A DNA stretch of 64,000 bases, taken from NCBI RefSeq assembly GCF_020544465.1, contig NZ_CP066126.1, positions 4,898,001-4,962,000 on the forward strand, given 5' to 3'. Position numbers and translations under genes: made by a program. Under the pieces are notes generated by a model. That model did not search any database and was not told the origin of the DNA. It worked only from the letters and a program-made list of their open reading frames with translations. Source of the stretch: Chromobacterium rhizoryzae. Its GTDB lineage: Bacteria; Pseudomonadota; Gammaproteobacteria; Burkholderiales; Chromobacteriaceae. This document shows, piece by piece, positions 28,096 to 38,217 of this stretch (the stretch's first letter is position 1; every line of letters begins with the position of its first letter).

Positions 28096-28959
28096 TCACA
28101 GCCAGTAGACGAAGACGAACAGCAACAGCCACACCACGTCGACGAAGTGCCAGTACCAGGCCGCCGCCTCGAAGGCGAAATGATGCTGGCCGTCGAAATG
28201 CCCGCGCATCACCCTCAGCCACACCACCGCCAGAATGATGGTGCCCAAGAGCACGTGCAGGCCGTGAAAACCGGTCAGCATGAAGAAAGTCATGCCGTAA
28301 GCGCCGGAGGCCAGGCTCAGATTCAACTCGCTCATCGCGTGGCCGTATTCGTACATCTGCAGGCAGAGGAACAAGCTGCCCAGCAACACGGTCAACAGCA
28401 GCCCCAGCTTCAATTGCGCGCGCCGGCCTTGCAGCAGCGCCCAATGCGCCCAGGTCACCATCGCGCCGGAACTCAGCAGGATCAGGGTATTCAGCGCCGG
28501 CAGGCCCCAGGCCCCCATCGCCTGATAGGGCTTGGTGATGCCCGGCCCGGTCAGCAGCGGCCAGGACGGCTCGAAATCCGGGTACAAGATTTTGTAGTCC
28601 ATCTCGCCCAAGGTCGGCACCGACACCACCCGCACCCAGTACAAGGCGCCGAAGAAGGCGCCAAAGAACATCACCTCGGAGAAGATGAACCAGCCCATGC
28701 CCCAGCGGAAGGACATGTCTTCCTTGCCCTGGTAGTCGCCGTGCCGGCTTTCGCGGATCACGTCGCCGAACCAGCCGAACAACATATAGATCAGTATCAG
28801 CGCGCCCACGCCCAGCGACAGCTTGCCCAGCGGCTGGCCGTTGACGGCGAAAGCCGCGCCCAAGCCCAGGCAGAACAGCGCCACCGCGCCCACCGCCGGC
28901 CAGCGCGATGGCTGCGGCACAAAGTAATGCGTCTGTTCCCGCTCGTTCGCTGTCGTCAT
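28096..28959 (-). CDS. ctaE: Cytochrome c oxidase subunit III
   Basis: The 287-residue, seven-helix protein starts with HYFVPQPSRWP, the usual bacterial subunit III opening. It contains FRWGMGWFIFSEVMFFGAFF and ends FVDVVWLLLFVFVYWL, with FHGLHVLLGT and AWYWHFVDVVW as hallmarks. GGGAGAA before ATG 28959 fixes the start. DUF2970 lies 21 bp upstream. Confidence 0.97.
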   Translation of the reverse strand: MTTANEREQTHYFVPQPSRWPAVGAVALFCLGLGAAFAVNGQPLGKLSLGVGALILIYMLFGWFGDVIRESRHGDYQGKEDMSFRWGMGWFIFSEVMFFGAFFGALYWVRVVSVPTLGEMDYKILYPDFEPSWPLLTGPGITKPYQAMGAWGLPALNTLILLSSGAMVTWAHWALLQGRRAQLKLGLLLTVLLGSLFLCLQMYEYGHAMSELNLSLASGAYGMTFFMLTGFHGLHVLLGTIILAVVWLRVMRGHFDGQHHFAFEAAAWYWHFVDVVWLLLFVFVYWL

Positions 28960-28980
28960 TGCGTTCTCCCTGCACACCGA

Positions 28981-29157
28981 TTAGGACGTGGCCAGCCGCA
29001 CCACCAATAGCAACACGCCGATAAAAGTCGCCGCCAGCAGCAGCGCGGTCAGTATCAGCTGCAGCGGCGAGAGCTTGCTGTCCTCGCGCGCGTCCGCCTT
29101 GCGGCGCACGCCGAAAAAGGCGGACAACACCGCCAACACGCCTTGCCATGCCCTCAT
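28981..29157 (-). CDS. DUF2970 small membrane protein
   Basis: Translating the minus strand from ATG 29157 gives 58 residues, beginning MRAWQGVLAVLSAFFGVRRK. A charged stretch (ADAREDSKLS) and one C-terminal membrane helix (ILTALLLAATFIGVLLLVV) follow, ending at TAA 28981. This matches DUF2970 proteins found between ctaG and ctaE in betaproteobacteria. Its ATG overlaps the ctaG stop as ATGA. Function is unknown, but an assembly role is plausible. Confidence 0.85.
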   Translation of the reverse strand: MRAWQGVLAVLSAFFGVRRKADAREDSKLSPLQLILTALLLAATFIGVLLLVVRLATS

Positions 29158-29708
29158 GAGCCCGCTCCCGCATTGCCCGGCACGTCAAACACGGTATAGG
29201 CCAGCGTGATGCTGTCTATTGAGGCCGGCAAACGCTTGTCGACGACGAACACCACCGGAAAGCGTCTGGTTTCGCCGGGCGCGAAGGCCTGCTGGCGGAA
29301 GCAGAAGCACTCCAGCTTCTTGACGTACTCACCGGCGGCGGCGGGCAGATAGCGCGGAATCGCCTGCCCCACCACCCGCTGACCGCTGGCATTGGTGATC
29401 TCATACTCCACCTGCACGAACTGGCCGGGCTTCACCTTGAGCCGGGTCTGCAAGGGGCGCACCTGCCACGGCAGGCCGGCCTGCACCGTGGCATCGAAAG
29501 TCATTTCGACATCGTGCGCCGCCGCCGTGGCCGGCGCGGACTCGTCCAGGCTATCGGCCTTGACCACGTTATTGAGGCCGGTGACTTCGCACACCACGCG
29601 GTATAGCGGGATCAGCCCCCAGGCGAAAACGAACATCAGCAAGGCTACCACCGCCAGTTTCTTCATCAGCTGGCGGTTGCTGCGACCCTGCTTGGCGGCG
29701 GCTTCCAT
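29154..29708 (-). CDS. ctaG: Cytochrome c oxidase assembly protein CtaG/Cox11
   Basis: The 184-residue protein has one N-terminal membrane helix (KLAVVALLMFVFAWGLIPLY) and a periplasmic Ig-like copper domain with the CFCFRQQ copper motif near residue 122. It supplies copper to the CuB site of subunit I. GAGGA precedes ATG 29708, 10 bp after the ctaD stop; the upstream frame overlaps ctaD and is not used. Confidence 0.95.
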   Translation of the reverse strand: MEAAAKQGRSNRQLMKKLAVVALLMFVFAWGLIPLYRVVCEVTGLNNVVKADSLDESAPATAAAHDVEMTFDATVQAGLPWQVRPLQTRLKVKPGQFVQVEYEITNASGQRVVGQAIPRYLPAAAGEYVKKLECFCFRQQAFAPGETRRFPVVFVVDKRLPASIDSITLAYTVFDVPGNAGAGS

Positions 29709-29718
29709 CGCATCGTCC

Positions 29719-31356
29719 TCAGTGGTGCTCGCCGCCGGTGCTGGACACCACCACGCCGTTTTCAATCACCTCCAGCTGCGGCGCTTCGGCGAAGCTGTGA
29801 TAGGGCGCCGGGGTGGGAATCGCCCACTCCAGCGTATTGGCGCCCTCCCACGGATGATGCGGCGCGGGCTTGCCGTGGCGCAGCGAGCGCAGGATGTTGT
29901 AGAGGAAGATCAACTGTCCCAGGCCGAACATGAAGGCGCCGATGCTGGCCAGCTGGTTGAATTCGGTGAATTGCAGCGCGTAGTCGGGAATCCGCCGCGG
30001 CATGCCGGCGAGGCCGAGGAAGTGCATGGGGAAGAAGGTGACGTTGAACCACAGCAAGGACCACCAGAAATGCAGCTTGCCCAGGCCCTCGTGGTACATC
30101 TTGCCCGTCATCTTGGGAAACCAGTAATAGATGGCGGAGAACAGGCTGAACAGCGCCCCGGCCACCAGCACGTAATGGAAATGGGCGACCACGTAGTAGC
30201 TGGCGTGCAGCTGGATGTCCACCGCCGCCACGCTGAGGGTGACGCCGGACAGGCCGCCTATGGTGAACAGCAGGATGAAGCCGATGGCGAACAGCATGGG
30301 CGTTTCAAACGTCATGCTGCCTTCCCACATGGTGGCCACCCAGTTGAACACTTTGACCCCGGTGGGCACCGCGATCAGCATGGTCGCGTACATGAAGAAC
30401 AGCTGGGCGGTGGCCGGCATGCCGGTGGCGAACATATGGTGCGCCCACACCATGAAGGACAGGATGCCGATGCTGGAGGTGGCGTAAACCATGGAGGCGT
30501 AGCCGAACAAGGGCTTGCGGGCGAAGGTGGGAATCACCTGGCTGACGATGCCGAAGGCCGGCAGCGCCATGATGTAGACCTCGGGATGGCCGAAGAACCA
30601 GAACACGTGCTGATACAGGATGGGGTCGCCGCCGCCGGCGGCGTTGAAGAAATGGGTGCCGAAGTGACGGTCGGTCAACACCATGGTGACCACGCCGGCC
30701 AGGACCGGCATCACCGCGATGATCAGGTAGGCGGTGATCAGCGAGGCCCAGGCGAACATCGGCATCTTCATCATGGTCATGCCCGGCGCGCGCAGATTGA
30801 GGATGGTGACGATGATGTTGATCGACCCCATGATGGAGCTGACGCCCATGATGTGGATGGCGAAGATGGTCATGTCCATGCCCATGCCCATCTGGGTGGA
30901 CAAGGGCGCGTACAGCGTCCAGCCGGCCGCCGCCGCGCCGCCGGGCACGATGAAGGACAGCAGGAGCAGCAGCGCCGCCGGCGGCAGCAGCCAGAAGCTC
31001 CAGTTGTTCATCCGGGCGAAAGCCATGTCCGGCGCGCCTATCATCAGCGGCAGCATCCAGTTGGCCAGGCCGGTGAAGGCCGGCATGATGGCGCCGAACA
31101 CCATGATCAGGCCGTGCAGGGTGGTGAACTGGTTGAACAGCTCCGGCTGGAAGAACTGCAGGCCGGGCTGGAACAGTTCGGCGCGGATGCACAGCGCCAT
31201 CACCCCGCCGGACAGGAACATGATGAAGGAGAACCACAGATACATCGAACCGATGTCCTTGTGGTTGGTGGCCGCCAGCCAGCGCATGATGCCGCGCGGG
31301 CGCTCGTGATGCCCCGGCGCGTGCCCGGCATGGCCGGCGTCATCGACAATTGCCAT
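29719..31356 (-). CDS. ctaD: Cytochrome c oxidase subunit I
   Basis: The 545-residue, twelve-helix protein carries heme a, heme a3 and CuB. Visible markers are TLHGLIMVFGA (heme a His), WFFGHPEVYIM (CuB His and the cross-linked Tyr), HHMFATG (CuB His pair) and the region HFHYVLVAGALFSLF (heme His pair). LGLAGMPRRIPDY is the usual subunit I motif. It is preceded by ctaC (38 bp) and followed by ctaG. Confidence 0.98.
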   Translation of the reverse strand: MAIVDDAGHAGHAPGHHERPRGIMRWLAATNHKDIGSMYLWFSFIMFLSGGVMALCIRAELFQPGLQFFQPELFNQFTTLHGLIMVFGAIMPAFTGLANWMLPLMIGAPDMAFARMNNWSFWLLPPAALLLLLSFIVPGGAAAAGWTLYAPLSTQMGMGMDMTIFAIHIMGVSSIMGSINIIVTILNLRAPGMTMMKMPMFAWASLITAYLIIAVMPVLAGVVTMVLTDRHFGTHFFNAAGGGDPILYQHVFWFFGHPEVYIMALPAFGIVSQVIPTFARKPLFGYASMVYATSSIGILSFMVWAHHMFATGMPATAQLFFMYATMLIAVPTGVKVFNWVATMWEGSMTFETPMLFAIGFILLFTIGGLSGVTLSVAAVDIQLHASYYVVAHFHYVLVAGALFSLFSAIYYWFPKMTGKMYHEGLGKLHFWWSLLWFNVTFFPMHFLGLAGMPRRIPDYALQFTEFNQLASIGAFMFGLGQLIFLYNILRSLRHGKPAPHHPWEGANTLEWAIPTPAPYHSFAEAPQLEVIENGVVVSSTGGEHH

Positions 31357-31394
31357 ATCGCTCTCCTTGCATGGGTTCGCCGCCGCTCCCGGCC

Positions 31395-32507
31395 TCAGCC
31401 GGTGGCGCCGCGGGCCGCCTTGATCTCTTTGGGCTGCACCAATTCGCCGGTGTGGTTGCCCCAGGCGTTGCGCTCATAGGTGATCACCGCGGCGATGTCG
31501 GTATCGGACAGCTGCTTGCCCCAGGCTTGCATCGCCGGGTTTTTCTGACTGCCGAACAAGACGATGTGGATGTGCGCCGGCTTGTCGGCGATGGCTATCT
31601 TGGAACCGTCCAGCGCCGGGAAGGCGCCGGGCAGGCCCTTGCCGTTGGCCTGATGACAGGCGACGCAGTTCTGGGCGTAGACTTTTTCGCCGCGGGCTTT
31701 CAGATCGGCCAGCGTCCACACCTTGTTGGGATCGTCCGCCGCCGCGGCCATTTGCTTTTTCTTGGCTTCCAGCCACTTGGCGTAGTCGTCCGGCGTCTTG
31801 GCCTCCACCACGATGGGCATGTAGCCGTGGTCCTTGCCGCACAACTCGGAGCACTGGCCGCGATAAGTGCCGGGTTTGTCTATGCGAAACCAGCTGTCGC
31901 GCAGAAAGCCGGGAACCGCGTCCTGCTTGACGCCCAGCTGCGGCACCCACCAGGAGTGGATCACGTCGTTGGCGGTCAGCAGCAGCCGCACTTTCTTGCC
32001 GGTGGGCACCACCAGCGGCTCGTCCACTTCCAGCAGGTAATTGACCGGTTTGGCCGCGGCGTTGGCGATGGCCTCGCGCGGCGTGGACAAATGGCTCATG
32101 AAGCCGAAATTATCGTCCAGGTAGTCGTAACGCCACTTCCATTGATAGCCGGTGACCTTGACCGTCATGTCCTCGCCGCGCGTGCTCTTCTGCGACAACA
32201 CCGCCTTGGTGGCCGGCCAGGCCATGCCGATCAGGATCAGCAGCGGAATCACCGTCCAGATGATTTCCACCGTGGTGTTTTCATGGAAGTGCTTGGCCTG
32301 ATGGCCGGCGGCTTTGCGGTGGCGGACGATGGCGTACATCATCACCAGGAACACCAGCGCGAAGATGACGCAGGTGATCACCAGCAACATGGTGTGCAGG
32401 TCGTATTGCTGGCGGGCAATGGGAGTGACGGGGGCTTGCAGATTCAACTCGGCCGCTGACGCGCAGGATATCGGCAGCCAACAGCAAAGGACGCGCATAC
32501 AGGACAT
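31395..32507 (-). CDS. ctaC: Cytochrome c oxidase subunit II with fused C-terminal cytochrome c domain (caa3 type)
   Basis: The 370-residue precursor has a signal peptide, two membrane helices (about 40-110) and a CuA domain with CSELCGKDHGYMP (about residue 217), followed by a cytochrome c domain with the heme motif CVACH (about 289). Subunit II normally ends after the CuA domain, so the extra heme domain makes this a caa3-type enzyme able to take electrons through its own heme c. An AGGGGGG tract precedes ATG 32507. It heads the structural gene cluster. Confidence 0.96.
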   Translation of the reverse strand: MSCMRVLCCWLPISCASAAELNLQAPVTPIARQQYDLHTMLLVITCVIFALVFLVMMYAIVRHRKAAGHQAKHFHENTTVEIIWTVIPLLILIGMAWPATKAVLSQKSTRGEDMTVKVTGYQWKWRYDYLDDNFGFMSHLSTPREAIANAAAKPVNYLLEVDEPLVVPTGKKVRLLLTANDVIHSWWVPQLGVKQDAVPGFLRDSWFRIDKPGTYRGQCSELCGKDHGYMPIVVEAKTPDDYAKWLEAKKKQMAAAADDPNKVWTLADLKARGEKVYAQNCVACHQANGKGLPGAFPALDGSKIAIADKPAHIHIVLFGSQKNPAMQAWGKQLSDTDIAAVITYERNAWGNHTGELVQPKEIKAARGATG

Positions 32508-32687
32508 GGAGCCCCCCTAGAAATCCTCAACTGACATGAAATGGTGCTGACTGGTCCGGTCTATTCCCATGACCGGTTAATGGCATGCTAGAAAAAAAGG
32601 TCAAGGAAAACAAGAAAATGTCTTGCGGCAACGCAATAAAATATTACGGATGGGAATCGCGGCGCGCGCCGTTCCGCGCCCGGCGGC

Positions 32688-33326
32688 TCAGTTGGATTCG
32701 CCGGCCAGGTGCGGCACTTCCAGCAATAGCGGCGCCGGCATGTGTCTTTGCAGGGTTTCCAGGTTCTGCTCGTAGGCCTGTTGCTGCGGCACCACTCGAT
32801 TGGCCACCCAGCCGGCCAGCGGCAGGCCGGCGTCCAGCACCGCGCGCGCGGTCAGCAAGGCGTGGTTGATGCAGCCCAGCCGCATGCCCACCACCAGAAT
32901 CACCGGCAGTTGCAAGGCCTTGGCCATATCGGCCATGAACAGCCGGTCGGACAGCGGGGCCATCCAGCCGCCCGCCGCTTCCACCACCACCACGTCGGCG
33001 CAGGCGGCCAATTGCTGGTAATGGTCGACGATCACGTCCAGCCGGATGTCCACGCCGGCCTCGCTCGCGGCGATATGCGGCGACACCGGCGGCAGGAATC
33101 GATAGGGGTTCATCAGTTCCAGATCGGACTGGCCGGTGGCGGCGGTCAGCCGCGCCACGTCGTCGTTCCACCAGCTGCCGTCGGCCAGCAGTTCGCAGCC
33201 GGAAGCCACCGGCTTCATCGCCAGCACGCGTTTGCCTTCGGCCTGCCATTGGCGGATCAATTGCACGGCGACGTGGGTCTTGCCGATTTCGGTATCGGTG
33301 CCGGTGATGAAGAAGGCTGCGGACAT
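32688..33326 (-). CDS. bioD: Dethiobiotin synthetase
   Basis: The 212-residue P-loop enzyme closes the ureido ring of dethiobiotin from DAPA, CO2 and ATP. FITGTDTEIGKTHVAV (residues 6-21) is the P-loop, and KPVASGCE and VEAAGGWMAPL are conserved sites. ATG 33326 is the canonical start; the frame continues about 49 codons upstream through a structured non-coding region. Other bio genes are not in the window, so bioD is on its own here. Confidence 0.95.
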   Translation of the reverse strand: MSAAFFITGTDTEIGKTHVAVQLIRQWQAEGKRVLAMKPVASGCELLADGSWWNDDVARLTAATGQSDLELMNPYRFLPPVSPHIAASEAGVDIRLDVIVDHYQQLAACADVVVVEAAGGWMAPLSDRLFMADMAKALQLPVILVVGMRLGCINHALLTARAVLDAGLPLAGWVANRVVPQQQAYEQNLETLQRHMPAPLLLEVPHLAGESN

Positions 33327-33394
33327 GGGCGCTTTCCGTAATGGGGAAGGAGAGAGCTGGCAGTCTAGCGCCGGCCCGTCCGCGCGTAAAACGC

Positions 33395-33475
33395 AAAAAC
33401 CCCGGCTCCGCCGCGCAACGACGCCGACCTCATGGGTCGGCTGTCCGCCGCGCGGCCTTGTGAGCCGGGGCAAAA
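33395..33475 (-). ncRNA. Candidate structured RNA ending in a terminator, between leuA and bioD
   Basis: Three nested stems can be drawn. CCCCGGCTC (33400-33408) pairs with GAGCCGGGG (33462-33470). CCGCGC (33411-33416) pairs with GCGCGG (33450-33455). GCCGACC (33423-33429) pairs with GGTCGGC (33435-33441). On the minus strand the outer stem is followed by TTTTT. A further hairpin, TTCAC/GTGAA, lies upstream at about 33513-33532. The structure ends 69 bases before the bioD start, so it could be a leader attenuator, the leuA terminator or the 3' end of a small RNA. The rest of the 297-bp gap (33327-33623) shows only a CGACAAGG/CCTTGTCG inverted pair near 33560-33587. Confidence 0.5.
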
Positions 33476-33623
33476 AGGGTCGGCCTTGTGGGCCTGATGG
33501 ACTTCACACTCGATAAAGTGAACTCCCTGGGCCGGACGGTCTAACGCTGACTGCACGCCGACAAGGACGGGATGGAAAACCTTGTCGACGACGCGCCGCG
33601 CTGGCCGCCTCGGCCGGAAAACC

Positions 33624-35432
33624 TCATACCAGCGCTTGTGCGTTCAGCTTTTGCTCCTGGTTCATCAATTTGTTCAAGGCCGACAAATAGGCCTTGGCCG
33701 AGGACACGATGATGTCGGTGTCTGCGCCCAGGCCGCTGACGATGCGGCCGTCTCGCGCCAGGCGCACCGTCACTTCGCCTTGGGATTCGGTGCCCTTGGT
33801 GATGGCGTTCACCGAGTACAGTTCCAGTTCCGCGCCGCTGGCGGCCACGCTTTCAATCGCCTTGAAGGCGGCATCCACCGGACCGGAGCCGCTGGATTGG
33901 GCGCGGCGCTCTTCGCCGTGCGCCAGGAAGACGATGGAGGCCACCGGCGCTTCGCCGGTTTCGGTGGCGATCTTCAAGGACACCAGTTTGTAATCCTCTT
34001 CGCGGACGGTGCTGAACTCGTCCGACACCAGCGCGTGCAGGTCCTCGTCGAAAATCTCGCGCTTGCGGTCCGCCAGCTCCTTGAAACGGGCGAAGGCGGC
34101 GTTCAGCGCTTCTTCGCTGTCCAGCACGATGCCCAGCTCGATCAGCTTGGTCTTGAAGGCGTTGCGGCCGGACAATTTGCCCAGGGTCAGGCGGTTGGTG
34201 CTCCAGCCCACCGATTCGGCGGACATGATCTCGTAGGTTTCGCGGTGCTTGAGCACGCCGTCCTGATGAATGCCGGACTCGTGGGCGAAGGCGTTGGCGC
34301 CGACGATGGCCTTGTTGGGCTGCACCGGATAGCCGGTCACCGTGGACACCAGCTTGGAGGCCGGCACGATCTGGGTGGCGTCGATGCCGGTTTCCAGCGC
34401 GAACACGTCCTTGCGGGTGCGCACCGCCATCACCACTTCCTCCAGGCTGGCGTTGCCGGCGCGCTCGCCCAGGCCGTTGATGGTGCATTCCACCTGGCGC
34501 GCGCCGCCCAGCACCGCGGCCAGGCTGTTGGCCACCGCCATGCCCAGGTCGTTGTGACAGTGGGCGGACCAGACCACTTTGTCGCCGCCCGGCGTCTTGG
34601 CGATCAATTCGCGGAAGAAAGCCTCGGTGATGAAGGGCACCGCGTAACCGACGGTGTCCGGCACGTTCAGCGTGGTGGCGCCGGCCTTGATCACTTCGCC
34701 GAAAATGCGCGCCAGAAAGTTGATGTCCGAGCGCAGCGCGTCTTCGGCGGAGAACTCCACGTCGTCGGTGTATTCGCGGGCGATTTTCACCGCCGCCACC
34801 GCCGCCGCCACCACTTCGTCCGGGCTCATGCGCAGCTTCTTCTCCATATGGATGGGGCTGGTGGCGATGAAAGTATGGATGCGGCCGCGCGCCGCCGGCT
34901 TGATCGCTTCGCCCGCGGCGCGGACGTCGCGCTCGTTGGCGCGGGCCAGACTACAGACGGTGGAGTCCTTGATCACCTCGGCGATGGCGCGGATGGCGTC
35001 GGCGTCGCCCGGGCTCGCCGCGGCGAAACCGGCTTCGATGATGTCCACGCCCAGACGCTCCAGCTGGCGGGCAATCCGGATCTTTTCTTCCTTGGTCATC
35101 GATGCGCCCGGCGATTGCTCGCCGTCGCGCAAGGTGGTGTCGAATATATAAAGACGATTGCCCATCTGGCTGTTTCTCCCTGGTCCCTGCATTGCAATTT
35201 CCGCGCCTGTCCCGACGCCGATCAGATAATCGTTGAAATCGAAGCGTTTACCCTGGCTGGCCGCCATCACCGCCAGCTTGTTGAGCTGGGCCAATGGCAG
35301 GCTGCCGCGTTCTCTCCATTTGTATATCGCCGCCCGAGTCACCGGCTCATCGGCGAACAAGCGATTCAGATCCTCAGCCAGCTGTCCCGGCCCGCCGAAG
35401 TCCGCAATCAAGCGTTCAATGTCCAATTGCAT
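33624..35432 (-). CDS. leuA: 2-isopropylmalate synthase with an in-frame N-terminal helix-turn-helix domain
   Basis: From residue 90 onward (ATG 35165, [20 protein letters not shown]) this is a normal ~513-residue LeuA. It condenses acetyl-CoA with 2-ketoisovalerate, the first step of leucine synthesis. Visible are the DTTLRDGEQ metal site, SAHCHNDLG, and a C-terminal regulatory domain. The frame continues upstream without a stop into an 80-residue Cro-like helix-turn-helix ([26 protein letters not shown], about residues 16-47). That part has its own GGGAG 6 bp before ATG 35432. A GGGAG also lies about 10 bp before ATG 35165, so a fusion and a plain LeuA may both be made. Confidence 0.9.
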   Translation of the reverse strand: MQLDIERLIADFGGPGQLAEDLNRLFADEPVTRAAIYKWRERGSLPLAQLNKLAVMAASQGKRFDFNDYLIGVGTGAEIAMQGPGRNSQMGNRLYIFDTTLRDGEQSPGASMTKEEKIRIARQLERLGVDIIEAGFAAASPGDADAIRAIAEVIKDSTVCSLARANERDVRAAGEAIKPAARGRIHTFIATSPIHMEKKLRMSPDEVVAAAVAAVKIAREYTDDVEFSAEDALRSDINFLARIFGEVIKAGATTLNVPDTVGYAVPFITEAFFRELIAKTPGGDKVVWSAHCHNDLGMAVANSLAAVLGGARQVECTINGLGERAGNASLEEVVMAVRTRKDVFALETGIDATQIVPASKLVSTVTGYPVQPNKAIVGANAFAHESGIHQDGVLKHRETYEIMSAESVGWSTNRLTLGKLSGRNAFKTKLIELGIVLDSEEALNAAFARFKELADRKREIFDEDLHALVSDEFSTVREEDYKLVSLKIATETGEAPVASIVFLAHGEERRAQSSGSGPVDAAFKAIESVAASGAELELYSVNAITKGTESQGEVTVRLARDGRIVSGLGADTDIIVSSAKAYLSALNKLMNQEQKLNAQALV

Positions 35433-35533
35433 CATGTGCTCCCGCAGCAAATTTTGATCCAGCCTACCGGCAAGCAAGACATAAAGTCAAATCTGCATGC
35501 TGAAAACTGTGATTAAAACGTTACACCGGATGT

Positions 35534-35574
35534 CCAAGCCAAAAATATCGGACATTATGTCTATTTTTGCTTGG
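35534..35574. promoter_or_regulatory. Long palindrome between the HTH-leuA gene and psd (candidate operator)
   Basis: CCAAGCCAAAAATA (35534-35547) faces TATTTTTGCTTGG (35562-35574), a near-perfect inverted repeat with one unpaired base. A second pair, TGTCC/GGACA, overlaps it. It lies about 100 bp upstream of the helix-turn-helix start. It could be the operator of that protein or a divergent promoter region. No T-run suggests a terminator in the direction of either gene. Confidence 0.5.
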
Positions 35575-35667
35575 CAATTGCCTAAGCTTTAAGCAAAGCG
35601 CAAGCGATCAGACGCCGGCAGATCGGTTATACTCTTGGGTTTAGTCAGATTGATCGAGGACAAACCA

Positions 35668-36510
35668 GTGTCCGAACGCCTGTTCGTGCTGTTGCAACAT
35701 CTGATGCCCAAGCTGGCCATGACCCGATTGGCGGGCCGCATCGCCAACTGGGAAGGCGGCAGCCTGACGCAATGGATCATCCGCCGCTTCATCGCCCGCT
35801 ATCAGGTGGACATGAATGAAGCCGCCGCCAGCGATCCCTCCGCCTACGCCAGCTTCAACGCCTTCTTCACCCGCGCCCTGCGCGCCGACGCGCGCCCGCT
35901 CTCGAGCGAACGGCTGGCTTGCCCGGTGGACGGCGCCATCAGCCAGTTCGGCCGTATCGAACAGGGGCAGATTTTCCAGGCCAAGGGCCGCAGCTACTCC
36001 GCCCAGGCCCTGCTGGCCGGCGACGCCGAATCGGCGCGCCGTTTCGACGACGGCCATTTCGCCACCATCTACCTGAGCCCGCGCGACTACCATCGCATCC
36101 ACATGCCTTGCGACGGCCGCCTGCTGCGGATGAGCTATGTTCCGGGCGAGCTGTATTCGGTGAACCCGGCCACCGCCCGCGGCGTGGACCGCTTGTTCGC
36201 GCGCAATGAACGCGTGGTCTGCCTGTTCGAGGGGCAGGACGGCCGGCCCTTCGCGCTGGTGCTGGTGGGCGCCACCATCGTCGGCAGCATGGCCACCGTC
36301 TGGCACGGCGTGGTCAATCCGCCGCGGCCGGGCCAGATCCGGCACTGGGACTACCGCGACCAGGACATCCGTCTGGCCAAGGGCGAGGAGATGGGCCGCT
36401 TCTTGCTGGGCTCCACCGTGGTCTTGCTGTTCCCGCAAGGCCCGCTGAGCTTCAACCCCGCCTGGCAAGCCGCCGGCGCGGTGCGCATGGGCGAGGCGAT
36501 GGCCGACTGA
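35668..36510 (+). CDS. psd: Phosphatidylserine decarboxylase proenzyme
   Basis: The 280-residue proenzyme makes phosphatidylethanolamine. The self-cleavage site LGST (in RFLLGSTVVLLF, about residue 242) would give the alpha subunit with its pyruvoyl group. FFTRAL, CPVDGAIS and DYHRIHMP are family motifs. GTG 35668 is preferred because GAGGA lies 8 bp before it; the frame is open from TTG 35635. A -10-like TATACT is at 35628-35633. It converges on ilvC. Confidence 0.93.
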   Translation: MSERLFVLLQHLMPKLAMTRLAGRIANWEGGSLTQWIIRRFIARYQVDMNEAAASDPSAYASFNAFFTRALRADARPLSSERLACPVDGAISQFGRIEQGQIFQAKGRSYSAQALLAGDAESARRFDDGHFATIYLSPRDYHRIHMPCDGRLLRMSYVPGELYSVNPATARGVDRLFARNERVVCLFEGQDGRPFALVLVGATIVGSMATVWHGVVNPPRPGQIRHWDYRDQDIRLAKGEEMGRFLLGSTVVLLFPQGPLSFNPAWQAAGAVRMGEAMAD

Positions 36511-36530
36511 AGGCTCTCGCTCCAAACGCA

Positions 36531-36553
36531 ACGGCGCCCAGGGCGCCGTTTTT
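36531..36553 (+). terminator. Rho-independent terminator of psd
   Basis: ACGGCGCCC and GGGCGCCGT form a stem with a two-base or shorter loop, followed by TTTTT on the plus strand, 20 bp after the psd stop. Confidence 0.88.
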
Positions 36554-36588
36554 CATGGGCCGGCCTTGCGTCCGCGCCGTCCAAACGC

Positions 36589-36612
36589 AAAAAAGCCGGG
36601 AAATCTCCCGGC
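36589..36612 (-). terminator. Rho-independent terminator of ilvI-ilvH-ilvC
   Basis: GCCGGGA (36595-36601), loop AATC, TCCCGGC (36606-36612). On the minus strand it is followed by a six-T run. It lies 26 bp beyond the ilvC stop. Confidence 0.9.
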
Positions 36613-36638
36613 TTTGCTTAATGCAGCAGCCCGCGGAC

Positions 36639-38206
<1,568 letters not shown>

Positions 38207-38217
38207 ACCGGCTGGCC

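Noticed and set aside
33365..33556. 63-codon leftward open frame with GTG start between leuA and bioD
   Set aside because: It runs straight through the nested stems and terminator and has no ribosome binding site. It is more likely an effect of the RNA structure, though homologous peptides elsewhere would reopen the question.
33559..33587. CGACAAGG/CCTTGTCG inverted pair after leuA as terminator
   Set aside because: The loop is long and no T-run follows on the minus strand.
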